Positions 9,057 through 17,845 of a stretch of 64,000 bases of DNA are shown piece after piece. A program made the translations under genes and the position numbers. The DNA lies in assembly GCF_030551875.1 (NCBI RefSeq), contig NZ_JAUOZU010000016.1, positions 1 to 64,000 of the forward strand. The letters run 5' to 3'. The stretch is from Fluviirhizobium alvei. GTDB lineage: Bacteria > Pseudomonadota > Alphaproteobacteria > Rhizobiales > Rhizobiaceae. The first letter of the stretch is position 1. Each line of letters opens with the position of its first letter. Under the pieces are notes generated by a model, which did no database searches, was not told the DNA's origin, and saw nothing but the letters and a program-made list of their open reading frames with translations.

Positions 9057-10151
9057 TCACTTCCCCTCCGTTCCGAGGTCGGTGGCGACGAGTTCGTCGC
9101 CACCCTTTGCGCTCGCCCAAAGCCTGCCTTCGGCCTCCACCGCTGACGTGACGCCGTGACGGGTGCCGCCCGCCCGGCTGTGGAAGCTGCGAAGCGGCGT
9201 GAAATCGGCAGCCAGTTCCACGACCAGCCCATAGGAACGCGTCGGGGCCCAGGGCTTCAGAATACCCATCTGTTTGAGCGCCCCACCCTGCATGGGCTCA
9301 TGATAGGAATAACCGCTGCGCAACGCGGGCGCGATCCAGAATTCCTTGTCGACTTCGGCCATCATCGCCTTGCGATAGGCCGGCTCGCGCAAAACGAATT
9401 CGATCAGGGGGCTGCGCGGCGCAAAGATGGCCAGCCAGTATTCACCGCGATCCGACCGGCTCAAGCGAGCCGGATAGCCGGGTAGATCTTCCATGACCTG
9501 GCCGAGCGCCTGCCCCGAGGGCGAAAGCCGCAGCAGCCGCTTCTTCCAGGCCTCGCTGACGATGATATTGCCATTCGGCTCAAGCGCTACTCCGTTCGGA
9601 TAGGCGAGCCGCGCCACTATCTGCGTCGCGGCTCCGCTCTTCGGGTCAAGCCGCCAGACTGAACCGGCCTGTTCACCATCGAGCAGATCGCGCTGCCAGT
9701 CATCGACGCCATTCTTCGACGAGCCGATGGCTATGACGAGCGAACCATCCGGCGCGAAGGCCATTGCGGTGACCCCGGTCCAGGACTGCGGACCTGCCGA
9801 CAGACCGGAAGCCTTCTCGGCATCCGCCTTGCGAAACGTGATCGTTCCGGCGGCAGCGATTGCCAGCAATCCGTTCTCGCCTGCTGCGATCGCCGTAATC
9901 GGGCCGTTCAGATCCGCCAGTTTTTCGCCGGCTCCCGCGCTGAACGGCTGGCTTAGCAGCATTGTTCCGCTAGAGAAGATCAAGCGCCCACCGGCGATGA
10001 CCAGATTGTCCGGGGCCGGAATCGCGAGGCCAATACCGGCCTCTTCGAGAAGGTTGTTGGGCTTCAGCGCACCATCGAGCGGCGGCACAGTTACCGCGGC
10101 CTCGCCCCGTCCCAGGAAGCGGTCGACCCAATTGCGAAGGACATTGGTCAT
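9057..10151 (-). CDS. SMP-30/strictosidine-synthase-like beta-propeller protein
   Basis: A 364-residue protein with the repeat pattern of a six-bladed propeller (ALEPNGNIIVSEAWKKR, LPGYPARLSR, YWLAIFAPRSPL). These motifs also appear in the fused domain of the preceding gene, so the two are paralogues. Relatives include gluconolactonases, paraoxonase-like lactonases and strictosidine-synthase-like esterases. No signal peptide is evident. The ATG at 10151 shares bases with the TAA of the upstream gene (TAATG), indicating coupled translation. A lactone- or ester-hydrolysing role on the imported substrate is an inference from family and operon. Confidence 0.83.
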   Translation of the reverse strand: MTNVLRNWVDRFLGRGEAAVTVPPLDGALKPNNLLEEAGIGLAIPAPDNLVIAGGRLIFSSGTMLLSQPFSAGAGEKLADLNGPITAIAAGENGLLAIAAAGTITFRKADAEKASGLSAGPQSWTGVTAMAFAPDGSLVIAIGSSKNGVDDWQRDLLDGEQAGSVWRLDPKSGAATQIVARLAYPNGVALEPNGNIIVSEAWKKRLLRLSPSGQALGQVMEDLPGYPARLSRSDRGEYWLAIFAPRSPLIEFVLREPAYRKAMMAEVDKEFWIAPALRSGYSYHEPMQGGALKQMGILKPWAPTRSYGLVVELAADFTPLRSFHSRAGGTRHGVTSAVEAEGRLWASAKGGDELVATDLGTEGK

Positions 10152-12271
10152 TACACTGCCCCCCAATAGTTCTGATAGCTCGACCAGCGATCATTACGAT
10201 CCGGCAGCCTGATGCGGCCGATGCGATTGTTGGTGATGCCGCCGAGATAGAGATAGCCCTTGTGTTCGCGCATCGAGGTGATCATCGGATGGTTCTTGGC
10301 ACCCTGATCCCAAAGCGATTCCAAGACTTCGCCCCTGTCGTTGAACCGTATCACGCAACCGATATTGAGGTTGGGATAGAGCCACTGGTCGGGAGCGATG
10401 CGGCGGGCCATTCGCTTGCGGAAGCCGGGCATGCGGAGCGCCACATCCAAAGCCGGCGAACGCATGCCCATGATCGCGGCCCAGTAGGTGCCATCGGACG
10501 CGCGGTTGATGTTATCCGGATAACCGGGCAGCCGATCGAGGACGCGCTCGACCTGGCCCGCCTTCGGCCCGCTGATATAGAAGCGGCTGATGCGGCAGGC
10601 CCAGCTTTCGGCAAAGAGAATGGACTGGCCATCCTGGGCGGTGCAGATGCCGTTCGGGAAGATCAGATTGCGCAGCGCCGTTTGCGTCTTGCCGCTTTTC
10701 GGATCGTAGCAGATGATGCGACCGTTCCCCCGGCTCTCCAGCGCATCGACCGGCCAATCGTGCATTTCGTAGCGGATGGTGGCTTCGGAGAAGAAGATAC
10801 GGCCATCCGGCGCAATATCGAGGTCATCGGCGAGCCGAAGCCGGGAATCATCGACCACCGAGAAGGCCGAGCGATTGGTCTCGTCGGTGACCTTGCTGAC
10901 ATTGCGGTTGCGATCGATCTTGTAGAGACCCATGCCGCCGACGCAGACGAGCAGGTTGCGGTCCTTGTCCCAGCTCATGCCGAGCGGTGAGCCGCCGATA
11001 TGGGCAAAGACTTCATGCGTCTTGTAGTCGGGTGGCGCGAAGCGAACGATATCACCATGGCGGGTGCCACAGTAGAGATAATCTTCATCATCGAGAATCA
11101 CATCTTCCGGCGATTCCACATCGGCAAGGCCAATGATCTCGACATCCTTGAGCCGATCATTGAGGGCGAAGGCTGTGGCTGCACCGGCAGACGTCGAAAC
11201 CGGTTGCGGCAACTCGACATAGGTCGGTGAGACATAGACCTTGTTGAGCAGCTTGTCGCGGTTCTTGAGCCAGCGCACATCGATGAAAACGGCGGCGATC
11301 AGGGTCAGGCCCAGAACCATCGGACCGGAACCGGAATTCAATCCCAGCCGGAGCACGCCGTTGGTCATGACGAGAACGATCACGGCGCCGATGAGAGCCT
11401 TGACGATCGAGCCACGTCCGCCACCGAGGCTGTTGCCGCCGAGAACCGCTGCCGTCAGTGCCGAGATTTCCAAACCCATGCCGGTATCGGTGCCGGCGCC
11501 GGACAGGCGCGCCGCATAGAGTACACCCGCCAGGCCGCACAGCATGCCCGAGATCGTATAGGCCGCGCAGACGGTGCCGCGAACCGACAGGCCGATATTG
11601 TGGGCCGAACGACGCGAACCGCCGATCGCCATCAGGCGCCAGCCGGGCCGCGAGCGCGTCAACAGAATGTGGCCGATGATTGCGACCACCAGAAGCACGC
11701 AGAAGGAGAAGGGGATGCCGAAAAAGCCACCCAGCCCCATCAGATCCCAGACACTGGACTGATAGAAGCTCATGGACATGGCCTGCGCATATTGCAAGAG
11801 CAGCATATCGACGACCGCGCGCACGATGATGAGTGTCACCAGCGTCGTCAGAAAGGCTCTCAGCCGGAGATAGCCAATCAGCACGCCATTGAGGAGGCCG
11901 ACCGAGCCACAAATCAAAATGACGGCAGGAACCGTTGCCCAGACCGACCAGCCGGCAAGATTGAGCAGGGCAAGCGTCATGAAATTGCCGAGCGCGAAAT
12001 TCGAGCCGACCGAAAGATCGATGCCGCCGACAACGATGACCAGCATCATGGCAATGCAGACCAGCGCGAATTCACCGAGCTGGCGGGCGGTGATCGAAAG
12101 GTTCCCGGTCGTATAAAAATTGGGAATGAGGGCGCCGAAGACCACAATGACGGCGATCAGGACCAGGAAGGGAATCGCGTTGTCGATCCATTTCTTGGAC
12201 AGGATTTCCCCGATCACATGATCTGGAATGAAGCGATATCTCAGCTTCGTGAATGTTGATGCCGACGCCAA
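10151..12271 (-). CDS. Fusion: RbsC-type ABC permease with C-terminal SMP-30-like propeller
   Basis: A single 706-codon frame encodes two families. Residues about 30-335 are a ribose-type permease with about nine to ten hydrophobic segments, including GGIDLSVGS and the loop GGNSLGGGRGS. After a short linker (about 336-378), residues 380-695 form a strictosidine-synthase/SMP-30-like propeller with DVESPEDVILDD, LADDLDIAPDGRIFFSE, FPNGIC and LPGYPDNINR. The start is TTG, placed six bases after AGGAGG. No frameshift or stop separates the halves. If the permease topology follows RbsC, the propeller faces the cytoplasm, where it could act on the substrate as it enters. Confidence 0.9.
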   Translation of the reverse strand: MASASTFTKLRYRFIPDHVIGEILSKKWIDNAIPFLVLIAVIVVFGALIPNFYTTGNLSITARQLGEFALVCIAMMLVIVVGGIDLSVGSNFALGNFMTLALLNLAGWSVWATVPAVILICGSVGLLNGVLIGYLRLRAFLTTLVTLIIVRAVVDMLLLQYAQAMSMSFYQSSVWDLMGLGGFFGIPFSFCVLLVVAIIGHILLTRSRPGWRLMAIGGSRRSAHNIGLSVRGTVCAAYTISGMLCGLAGVLYAARLSGAGTDTGMGLEISALTAAVLGGNSLGGGRGSIVKALIGAVIVLVMTNGVLRLGLNSGSGPMVLGLTLIAAVFIDVRWLKNRDKLLNKVYVSPTYVELPQPVSTSAGAATAFALNDRLKDVEIIGLADVESPEDVILDDEDYLYCGTRHGDIVRFAPPDYKTHEVFAHIGGSPLGMSWDKDRNLLVCVGGMGLYKIDRNRNVSKVTDETNRSAFSVVDDSRLRLADDLDIAPDGRIFFSEATIRYEMHDWPVDALESRGNGRIICYDPKSGKTQTALRNLIFPNGICTAQDGQSILFAESWACRISRFYISGPKAGQVERVLDRLPGYPDNINRASDGTYWAAIMGMRSPALDVALRMPGFRKRMARRIAPDQWLYPNLNIGCVIRFNDRGEVLESLWDQGAKNHPMITSMREHKGYLYLGGITNNRIGRIRLPDRNDRWSSYQNYWGAV

Positions 12272-12350
12272 GGCGCGCCTCCTGCTGCAATCGTATCAAT
12301 GAACCGGATGAATGGACATGGCCGGAACAGATCCGGCCATGTCTTTGCGA

Positions 12351-13376
12351 TCAACGGAGGATCTTGGCGTATTGCTGCGGATCCCAGCAGGTACCGGCCT
12401 GGACATCGTCCTTGGTCATGACGCGGGTCGGCGAATAGATCTGCGTCTTGATGGCGCCGGCGCCCTGGTTGTTCTGAAGTGCGATCATGATCGCAGTCCA
12501 GGCATCACGGCCCATGCCGGGAGCATTGTAGTTGATGACTGCGGAATAGGTGCCATCGGCGAGCCCATCGCACATGCTCTGTGCGCCACCGCCCGAGGTC
12601 AAGAAATAGACCTGGCCCTGTTTGCCGGCCTGCTTGATCGCCGCACCCGTGCCGATGCCCTGACCATCCCAGACGTCGATGACGCCGCAGAGATCGGGAT
12701 GCTGCTGGAGCGTCGTTTCGGTGATTGCGCGCGCCTTGGAGGCATCCCAGTCGGCCGCCTGGCTCGAGACGATCTGGATTTCCGGATGTTCGTTGAACAC
12801 CTTCATCATGCCCTGGACCTGGTAATAGCTGACGCCGCCGGTGAGCACACCCTGCACGATCGCAACCTTGTGCGAGGTCTGGGTATCCTTGCCGCACTTG
12901 TCCAGCATCATGTTGGCGGCCTGCTCGCCCATGGCGATGAAATCCGGTCCGACAAAGGCATCGGTCTGAACTGCGCCCTGCATGTTCAGCTGCACGACCA
13001 CGATGCCTTCGGCATTGGCCTGCTTCAACAGGCGTGCCAGAGACTGCATGTCGGGATTTTGCGTGACGATGACATCGGGATGTTCGGCAATGAGGGCGGT
13101 CATGCCCTGAGCCATCGCATCGGTGTTCCAGTTCGGATCCTGCGACGTGAACGTCATGCCGTAACGCTCGGCTTCGGTCTTGACGACCCCACCCCAGGCC
13201 TGTGCCAGGTCGAAGCCGATCGAAATCGGCAGATAGGCGATCTTCTTGCCGGCGAGCGCCGACAGGGCCGGCTCGCGATAGGGATCATTCATGTCGTCGG
13301 CACGCACGGACGTCGCGCCGATCGTCAGGGCAGCGAGCGCTGTCGCTGCCAGTGTCTTCAAAGCAAAGTTACGCAT
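12351..13376 (-). CDS. Periplasmic sugar-binding protein of the ABC importer
   Basis: A 341-residue protein with an N-terminal signal peptide (hydrophobic core ATALAALTIGATS, probable cleavage after VRA near residue 26). The rest resembles the type I periplasmic-binding-protein family 4 (RbsB-like), with KIAYLPISIGFDLAQAWGG at the start of the first lobe and a purine-repressor-like fold pattern. It delivers ligand to the two adjacent permeases. It sits 38 bases after the upstream permease gene and 79 bases before the fusion permease, in one operon. The ligand is unknown. Confidence 0.9.
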   Translation of the reverse strand: MRNFALKTLAATALAALTIGATSVRADDMNDPYREPALSALAGKKIAYLPISIGFDLAQAWGGVVKTEAERYGMTFTSQDPNWNTDAMAQGMTALIAEHPDVIVTQNPDMQSLARLLKQANAEGIVVVQLNMQGAVQTDAFVGPDFIAMGEQAANMMLDKCGKDTQTSHKVAIVQGVLTGGVSYYQVQGMMKVFNEHPEIQIVSSQAADWDASKARAITETTLQQHPDLCGVIDVWDGQGIGTGAAIKQAGKQGQVYFLTSGGGAQSMCDGLADGTYSAVINYNAPGMGRDAWTAIMIALQNNQGAGAIKTQIYSPTRVMTKDDVQAGTCWDPQQYAKILR

Positions 13377-13414
13377 TCTGGTTCCTCCTCCTGAAATGCT
13401 GGTTTTATCGATGT

Positions 13415-14401
13415 CTAGATGTCGCCCTGCTGTCCCGTCTGCTCGTCACGCGGGTTGACGATCGAGTCGACCACAACGGCCAAAAGCAGGATCAGGCTCT
13501 TGATGACATTCTGGACGGTGTACTGGATGTCCATGATGGTCATTCCGTTCATCAGAACGCCGATCAGCAGGGTACCGACGATGACGTTGCGGACATTGCC
13601 GCGCCCGCCGGACAGGCCGACGCCGCCCAGGACCACCACCAGGATGACGTCGTAGATCATGTTTGAATTGACGATGCGGGTGTTCATCGCCTCCACCGAC
13701 GTGGCCGTAATGATGCCGGCAACGAAGGCGATCGCGCCCGAGAGCACATATTGCAGCACCAGCATTGGCCTCACCGCAATGCCGCCGATGCGCGATGCGG
13801 CAAGGTTGTCGCCAATCGCATAGATGAAGTTGCCGAGCTTGGTGTAGCGCAGGAACAGATAGACGATCAGCGCCATGGCCGCGGCAACCACGATCGGCAT
13901 CGGAATGCCGAACAGCTTTCCCTGGCCGAATGTCACAATCCAGCCCATCGTCTTCGGCATGTAGACGACGTCGGTTCCGGTGATGAGATGGGCGCGGCCA
14001 AAGCCATAGACGAAGGTCGACATGGCCAGCGTCGCGAAAAGCGGTGGAATTTCCGCATAGGCCACCAGAATTCCGGTGCAAAGCGCGATCCCGACCGCAA
14101 ACAACAGGCCCATGGTCAAAGCACCGGAGACGGGCACACCCTGATGGATGAGCTGCATGGCCCAGGCGACCGATATGGCCATGACTGCCACAAGCGAAAG
14201 ATCGATACCGCGACCCAGGACGACAATCAGCATGCCGAGACCCAGAACGCCCAGAACGGCCACACTGCGCACCAGCGAAAGAAGATTGGCGCTCGACAGG
14301 AAATTGTTGAGCGTCACGGCAAAGGCCACGAACAGAAGCACCGTCAGAATGAAGACGATTTTCTCCTGATTCAGATAGCGAAACAGACTGGGTGCATTCA
14401 C
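13415..14401 (-). CDS. RbsC-type sugar ABC permease
   Basis: A 328-residue polytopic protein of the ribose/xylose permease family, with about nine hydrophobic segments and the motifs GRGIDLSLVA and GGVGLSGGRGN. The GTG at 14401 was chosen because GGGAGGAGGA stands seven bases upstream; the in-frame extension further upstream has no such site. It is the first gene of the ABC operon and pairs with the fused permease, so the channel is probably a heterodimer of a plain and a propeller-bearing subunit. Confidence 0.9.
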   Translation of the reverse strand: MNAPSLFRYLNQEKIVFILTVLLFVAFAVTLNNFLSSANLLSLVRSVAVLGVLGLGMLIVVLGRGIDLSLVAVMAISVAWAMQLIHQGVPVSGALTMGLLFAVGIALCTGILVAYAEIPPLFATLAMSTFVYGFGRAHLITGTDVVYMPKTMGWIVTFGQGKLFGIPMPIVVAAAMALIVYLFLRYTKLGNFIYAIGDNLAASRIGGIAVRPMLVLQYVLSGAIAFVAGIITATSVEAMNTRIVNSNMIYDVILVVVLGGVGLSGGRGNVRNVIVGTLLIGVLMNGMTIMDIQYTVQNVIKSLILLLAVVVDSIVNPRDEQTGQQGDI

Positions 14402-14527
14402 CGGATTGTCCTCCTCCCGGGGTTGCCGTTCATTAGAAGAACAGCAACTTCCACTGCCAGATTGTCGACCCTTCATCTTCGGAAGTGGTGAAAATCTCGG
14501 CAGTTGCTGAGGACTATAGCCAGCGTG

Positions 14528-14562
14528 GCGTATAAGTTAAATTATCAAATTGCGTTATGCGC
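14528..14562. promoter_or_regulatory. Inverted repeat before the ABC operon
   Basis: GCGTATAA at 14528-14535 and TTATGCGC at 14555-14562 form an inverted repeat matching in seven of eight positions, separated by a 19-base AT-rich spacer. It lies about 130 bases upstream of the first permease start and just beyond the lysR stop, the expected place for the operon promoter. It could be a repressor or activator operator. No regulator of a sugar-responsive family (LacI, GntR, DeoR) is present in the window. Confidence 0.35.
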
Positions 14563-14574
14563 TATATGGGTTTG

Positions 14575-15546
14575 TTATGGCTTTTTGGCGGATTTCACAG
14601 GGGGCTGCTCGGGTGCTTTTGCGCCGCTCCACTGTCCGGTCGCCGCGAGTTCGAGAAGGGTTTCACGGCAAAGCGCCTCGATAGTCGCCACAGCATTTGT
14701 CATCGGTCGATCGGTGGCCCGAACCAGGTGGACATCACGGCTGAGCTCAGGTTTGGTGATGCGCCAGGACCGCAACCGCCCTTCCTGGACCTCGCGTGCG
14801 ATCGCGTTGAAGGGGAGGATCGAGTAGCCGAGACCTTTTTCGACCAACTCCTTGATGCTGCCATAGGAATCAACGTCGATCACGGTGTTGAGCTCGAGTT
14901 TGTTCAATGCAGCTTCGCGTTCGAGCAGTTCCCGCAGACCATGGCTGTAGCTTGGCAGGATGAGCGGAAGCGGCGCCACATTCTTGAGCGTGAGCGGGCC
15001 AAATCCCGGCGTTTTCACGTCGGCCATCGGAGAGGATGGCCCGAGCAGGCAAAGCTCCTCGGTCAGGACCGGATAGGATTTCAGAACCTTGTCTTCGACC
15101 GGAATGTAGAGAACGGCAATGTCGACGCGGTTTTCCCGGATCCATTCCGTGATGAATCCGCTCATGGCCTCGGCAATGCGAAGCTTGATCTTCGGAAAGC
15201 GCGCCCGCGCGGCAATGATGAGCGGAACGGAGAGAATCTGGCTGATCGTGCCCGGCAGACCCAGCCTGACTTCGCCGGCCGGCTCTGCCTCGTGGCCACG
15301 GATCTCCTCCTGGACGATCGCGAACTGATCGATGATGATGCGCGCATTGCGCAGGAGAATTTCACCGGCTTCGGTTGCTACCACGCCCTGGGGACTGCGG
15401 AAAAGAAGCGGCGTGCCGAGATCGGCTTCCATGTTGCGCACATGCAGGCTGAGTGCCGGCTGCGCGACATTCAGGGTCGCAGCGGCCTTGGAAAAGGAAC
15501 CCTGTTCGACGATGGCAACAAAATAGCGCAGCTGGCGCAGATCCAT
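14575..15546 (-). CDS. LysR-family regulator of the itaconate-type cluster
   Basis: A 323-residue LysR-type regulator. The N-terminal winged helix contains SFSKAAATLNVAQPALS (recognition helix) and is followed by a linker helix and an effector-binding region starting near residue 90 (VRLGLPGTISQ). The ATG at 15546 follows GGGAGGG; an in-frame start five codons earlier is less well placed. It lies downstream of, and in the same direction as, the CoA-transferase gene. In Pseudomonas the equivalent cluster is also accompanied by a LysR protein that responds to itaconate, so the same role is inferred here. Control of the following sugar ABC operon is an alternative. Confidence 0.85.
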   Translation of the reverse strand: MDLRQLRYFVAIVEQGSFSKAAATLNVAQPALSLHVRNMEADLGTPLLFRSPQGVVATEAGEILLRNARIIIDQFAIVQEEIRGHEAEPAGEVRLGLPGTISQILSVPLIIAARARFPKIKLRIAEAMSGFITEWIRENRVDIAVLYIPVEDKVLKSYPVLTEELCLLGPSSPMADVKTPGFGPLTLKNVAPLPLILPSYSHGLRELLEREAALNKLELNTVIDVDSYGSIKELVEKGLGYSILPFNAIAREVQEGRLRSWRITKPELSRDVHLVRATDRPMTNAVATIEALCRETLLELAATGQWSGAKAPEQPPVKSAKKP

Positions 15547-15653
15547 GCCCAACCCTCCCACTTATTTTTATAGCTTCAAGACGATGTTTCGCTTTTTACT
15601 ATAACGTGCGGAGGATGAGCCCTGTCAAGGCAGGGGTGAATAGCCGGCGCCCT

Positions 15654-16784
15654 TCAGGTCCGCTCGCTGAACTCGCGTTTCAATGGCTCGCTATCGGCAC
15701 CCAGCGCAGGCACCGGTCCGAATTCGGGCAAATGCCCATCGACAAGCGCACCGGGACCAAGCAGCCGCACCGGCCCGGTCGGTGTCTCGACGGTCACATA
15801 GCGGTTCTGCGGGTGGCTCGCGACATCCTCCAGCGTGCTGACCCGACCATAGGCGATCTTGGCCGCATACAGCCTCTCCGTCATTTCATCGCGCGAATGG
15901 GAAGCGAAAATCGGCGTGATTTCAGCATCAAGCGCCTCACGATTCGTCACGCGGGCACTGTTCGAACCGAAACGAGGATCCGCTGCCAGATCCGGACGTC
16001 CGAGCGCATCGGTGCATAGCCTCACCCATTCGCGTTCGTTCTGGATTGAGAACAGGACCGAACGACCATCCGCGCAGACATAGGCGCCATAGGGGGCGAT
16101 GGTGGGATGGCTGAGGCCACTGCGTGCCGGAACCTTGCCGCCATAGACATATTGCAGGTAGGGCACATTCATCCAGTCGGACAGGGCGTGATAAAGCGAC
16201 ACGGCGATATGACGGCCCTTGCCGTTCACCGAACGAGCGTAGAGCGCCTGCAACACGGCCTGGGTTGCGGTCATGCCGGCTGCGATATCGCAGACCGACA
16301 CGCCAACGCGGGCCGAACCATGTTCGTTGCCCGTAATGGCCGAAAGACCGCTTTCAGCCTGCACCAAGAGATCATAGGCCTTGAGCTCCCTGAGGGGCCC
16401 TTCATCGCCATAGCCGGAGATCGAGCAGGTAATCAGACGCGGGAACCGGCTGCGCAGGAGGTCGGGCCCGAAACCCAATCGCTCGACGGCACCCGGCGCG
16501 AGGTTCTGGATGAAGATGTCGGCCTTGCCGATCATGTTCATCAGGATATCGCGATCGGCCTCCTGCTTGAGGTCGAGGCAAACGGATTGCTTGCCGCGAT
16601 TGAGCCAGACGAAATAAGCGCTCTCGCCATGAACGAGATGATCGTACTCGCGGGCAAAATCGCCTTCGGGCCGCTCGATCTTGATCACGCGGGCACCCGC
16701 TTCGGCGAGTTTGCCGGACAGATAGGGGGCAGCAACGGCCTGTTCGACGGAAACGACGAGCAAGCCTTCCAGATCTCTATTCAT
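15654..16784 (-). CDS. ict: CaiB/BaiF CoA-transferase, candidate itaconate CoA-transferase
   Basis: A 376-residue class III CoA-transferase with the N-terminal Rossmann-like pattern AEAGARVIKIERPEGD and the family segments LNRGKQSVCLDLK and YDLLVQAESG. Its C-terminal half matches the interdigitated-ring architecture. Position opposite a CitE-like lyase and next to a FAS1-like hydratase suggests it activates a C5 dicarboxylate (itaconate, or mesaconate/citramalate) using succinyl-CoA or another donor. The gene order matches the P. aeruginosa cluster around PA0878-PA0883, in which the CaiB-type protein is itaconate CoA-transferase (recalled, not searched). Substrate remains an inference. Confidence 0.8.
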   Translation of the reverse strand: MNRDLEGLLVVSVEQAVAAPYLSGKLAEAGARVIKIERPEGDFAREYDHLVHGESAYFVWLNRGKQSVCLDLKQEADRDILMNMIGKADIFIQNLAPGAVERLGFGPDLLRSRFPRLITCSISGYGDEGPLRELKAYDLLVQAESGLSAITGNEHGSARVGVSVCDIAAGMTATQAVLQALYARSVNGKGRHIAVSLYHALSDWMNVPYLQYVYGGKVPARSGLSHPTIAPYGAYVCADGRSVLFSIQNEREWVRLCTDALGRPDLAADPRFGSNSARVTNREALDAEITPIFASHSRDEMTERLYAAKIAYGRVSTLEDVASHPQNRYVTVETPTGPVRLLGPGALVDGHLPEFGPVPALGADSEPLKREFSERT

Positions 16785-16861
16785 GTCTTCCGCCGGATTT
16801 TTTGCGTTTCCTCTTGGCCGTTCTGATCGCGGCCCATTCGACCATGTCCGATTTCTGCCAT

Positions 16862-16878
16862 CACTTCAAATAACAGTG
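16862..16878. promoter_or_regulatory. LysR-type box between the divergent transferase and lyase genes
   Basis: CACT at 16862-16865 and AGTG at 16875-16878 form an inverted repeat with a nine-base AT-rich spacer, the general shape of a LysR-family recognition site. It lies 78 bases upstream of the CoA-transferase start and 140 bases upstream of the lyase start, in the only shared promoter region of the cluster. A second hairpin-like repeat, CCGGAC/GTCCGG, is at 16965-16985. Confidence 0.35.
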
Positions 16879-17017
16879 TAATGGGGAGGATATAGCGGAA
16901 TGTTCTGGCTTGCAGGAGAAAGCCATAAGCGAGGGATATGGTGCTGGCAGCAAAAAACTATTGGCCGGACTGGACTTGCGTCCGGATAATGAGACGAATT
17001 CAGCAGGAATCCCTTCC

Positions 17018-17842
17018 ATGACGTCTTCGCCGGAGCTTGCGTCACTCTTCCTCTTCGTTCCAGCCGACCGGCCCGAGCGTTTTGCCAAGGCAGCGGCCTC
17101 GGGTGCCGACGCGATCATCATCGATCTTGAGGATGCCGTCGCCGCCGATCAAAAGGCGCCTGCCCGCGCGGCACTGACATCTCATGACGATGCGTTGCGG
17201 AACGCCGGCAGACCGGTTTTCATTCGCATCAACGGCACCACCACCCGGTGGCACGACGACGACCTTGCTGCCGTAGAGCGGCTTGCCGTTTCCGGCATCA
17301 TCCTGCCCAAGGCCGAGAGCGCATCCACCCTCGCCGCCCTTCGCCAGCGCCTTGCCGGAAAATTGCTGATCGCGCTCGTCGAGACGGCGGCAGGTCTATC
17401 CTCTGTCGACGAAATCGCGACGGCCTGCGATCGGATCGCCTTCGGCTCCGTCGACTATGCTGCCGATCTCGGATGCGCCCATCATCGGGACGCGCTGCTT
17501 CTCGCGCGCAGCCGGATCGTTCTTGCGGCCAGACTGGCCTCTCAACCGCAGCCGATCGATGGCGTCACATTGTCGATCAAGGATGACGAAGCCGTCGAAC
17601 AGGACGCCCGCTATGCAATGAAACTCGGCTTCGGCGCCAAGCTTCTCATTCACCCGGCGCAGGTGATTGCCGCCAGGCGGGGCTTTTCTCCATCTGCCGA
17701 AGAGATCTCCTGGGCCGAAAAAGTGGTCGCAACCAACCTCGACGGCGCTGCCAGTGCTATTAACGGGATTATGATCGACGCACCGGTTCTTGCCCGTGCC
17801 CGCCAGATCCTCGAACGCCAAACCCGCCTGACGAACGGATAG
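17018..17842 (+). CDS. ccl: CitE-family lyase, candidate (S)-citramalyl-CoA lyase
   Basis: A 274-residue HpcH/HpaI-CitE TIM-barrel protein. The start of the barrel SLFLFVPADRPERF, the metal-binding motif DLEDAV, the Glu in LVETAAGL and the segment FGSVDYAADLG are typical of citramalyl-CoA/malyl-CoA lyases. It would cleave (S)-citramalyl-CoA to acetyl-CoA and pyruvate, the last step of itaconate breakdown. The ATG at 17018 was chosen because AGGA precedes it and the family fold starts here; an in-frame ATG 36 codons earlier only adds non-homologous sequence. The next gene starts three bases after its stop. Confidence 0.83.
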   Translation: MTSSPELASLFLFVPADRPERFAKAAASGADAIIIDLEDAVAADQKAPARAALTSHDDALRNAGRPVFIRINGTTTRWHDDDLAAVERLAVSGIILPKAESASTLAALRQRLAGKLLIALVETAAGLSSVDEIATACDRIAFGSVDYAADLGCAHHRDALLLARSRIVLAARLASQPQPIDGVTLSIKDDEAVEQDARYAMKLGFGAKLLIHPAQVIAARRGFSPSAEEISWAEKVVATNLDGAASAINGIMIDAPVLARARQILERQTRLTNG

Positions 17843-17845
17843 AAC

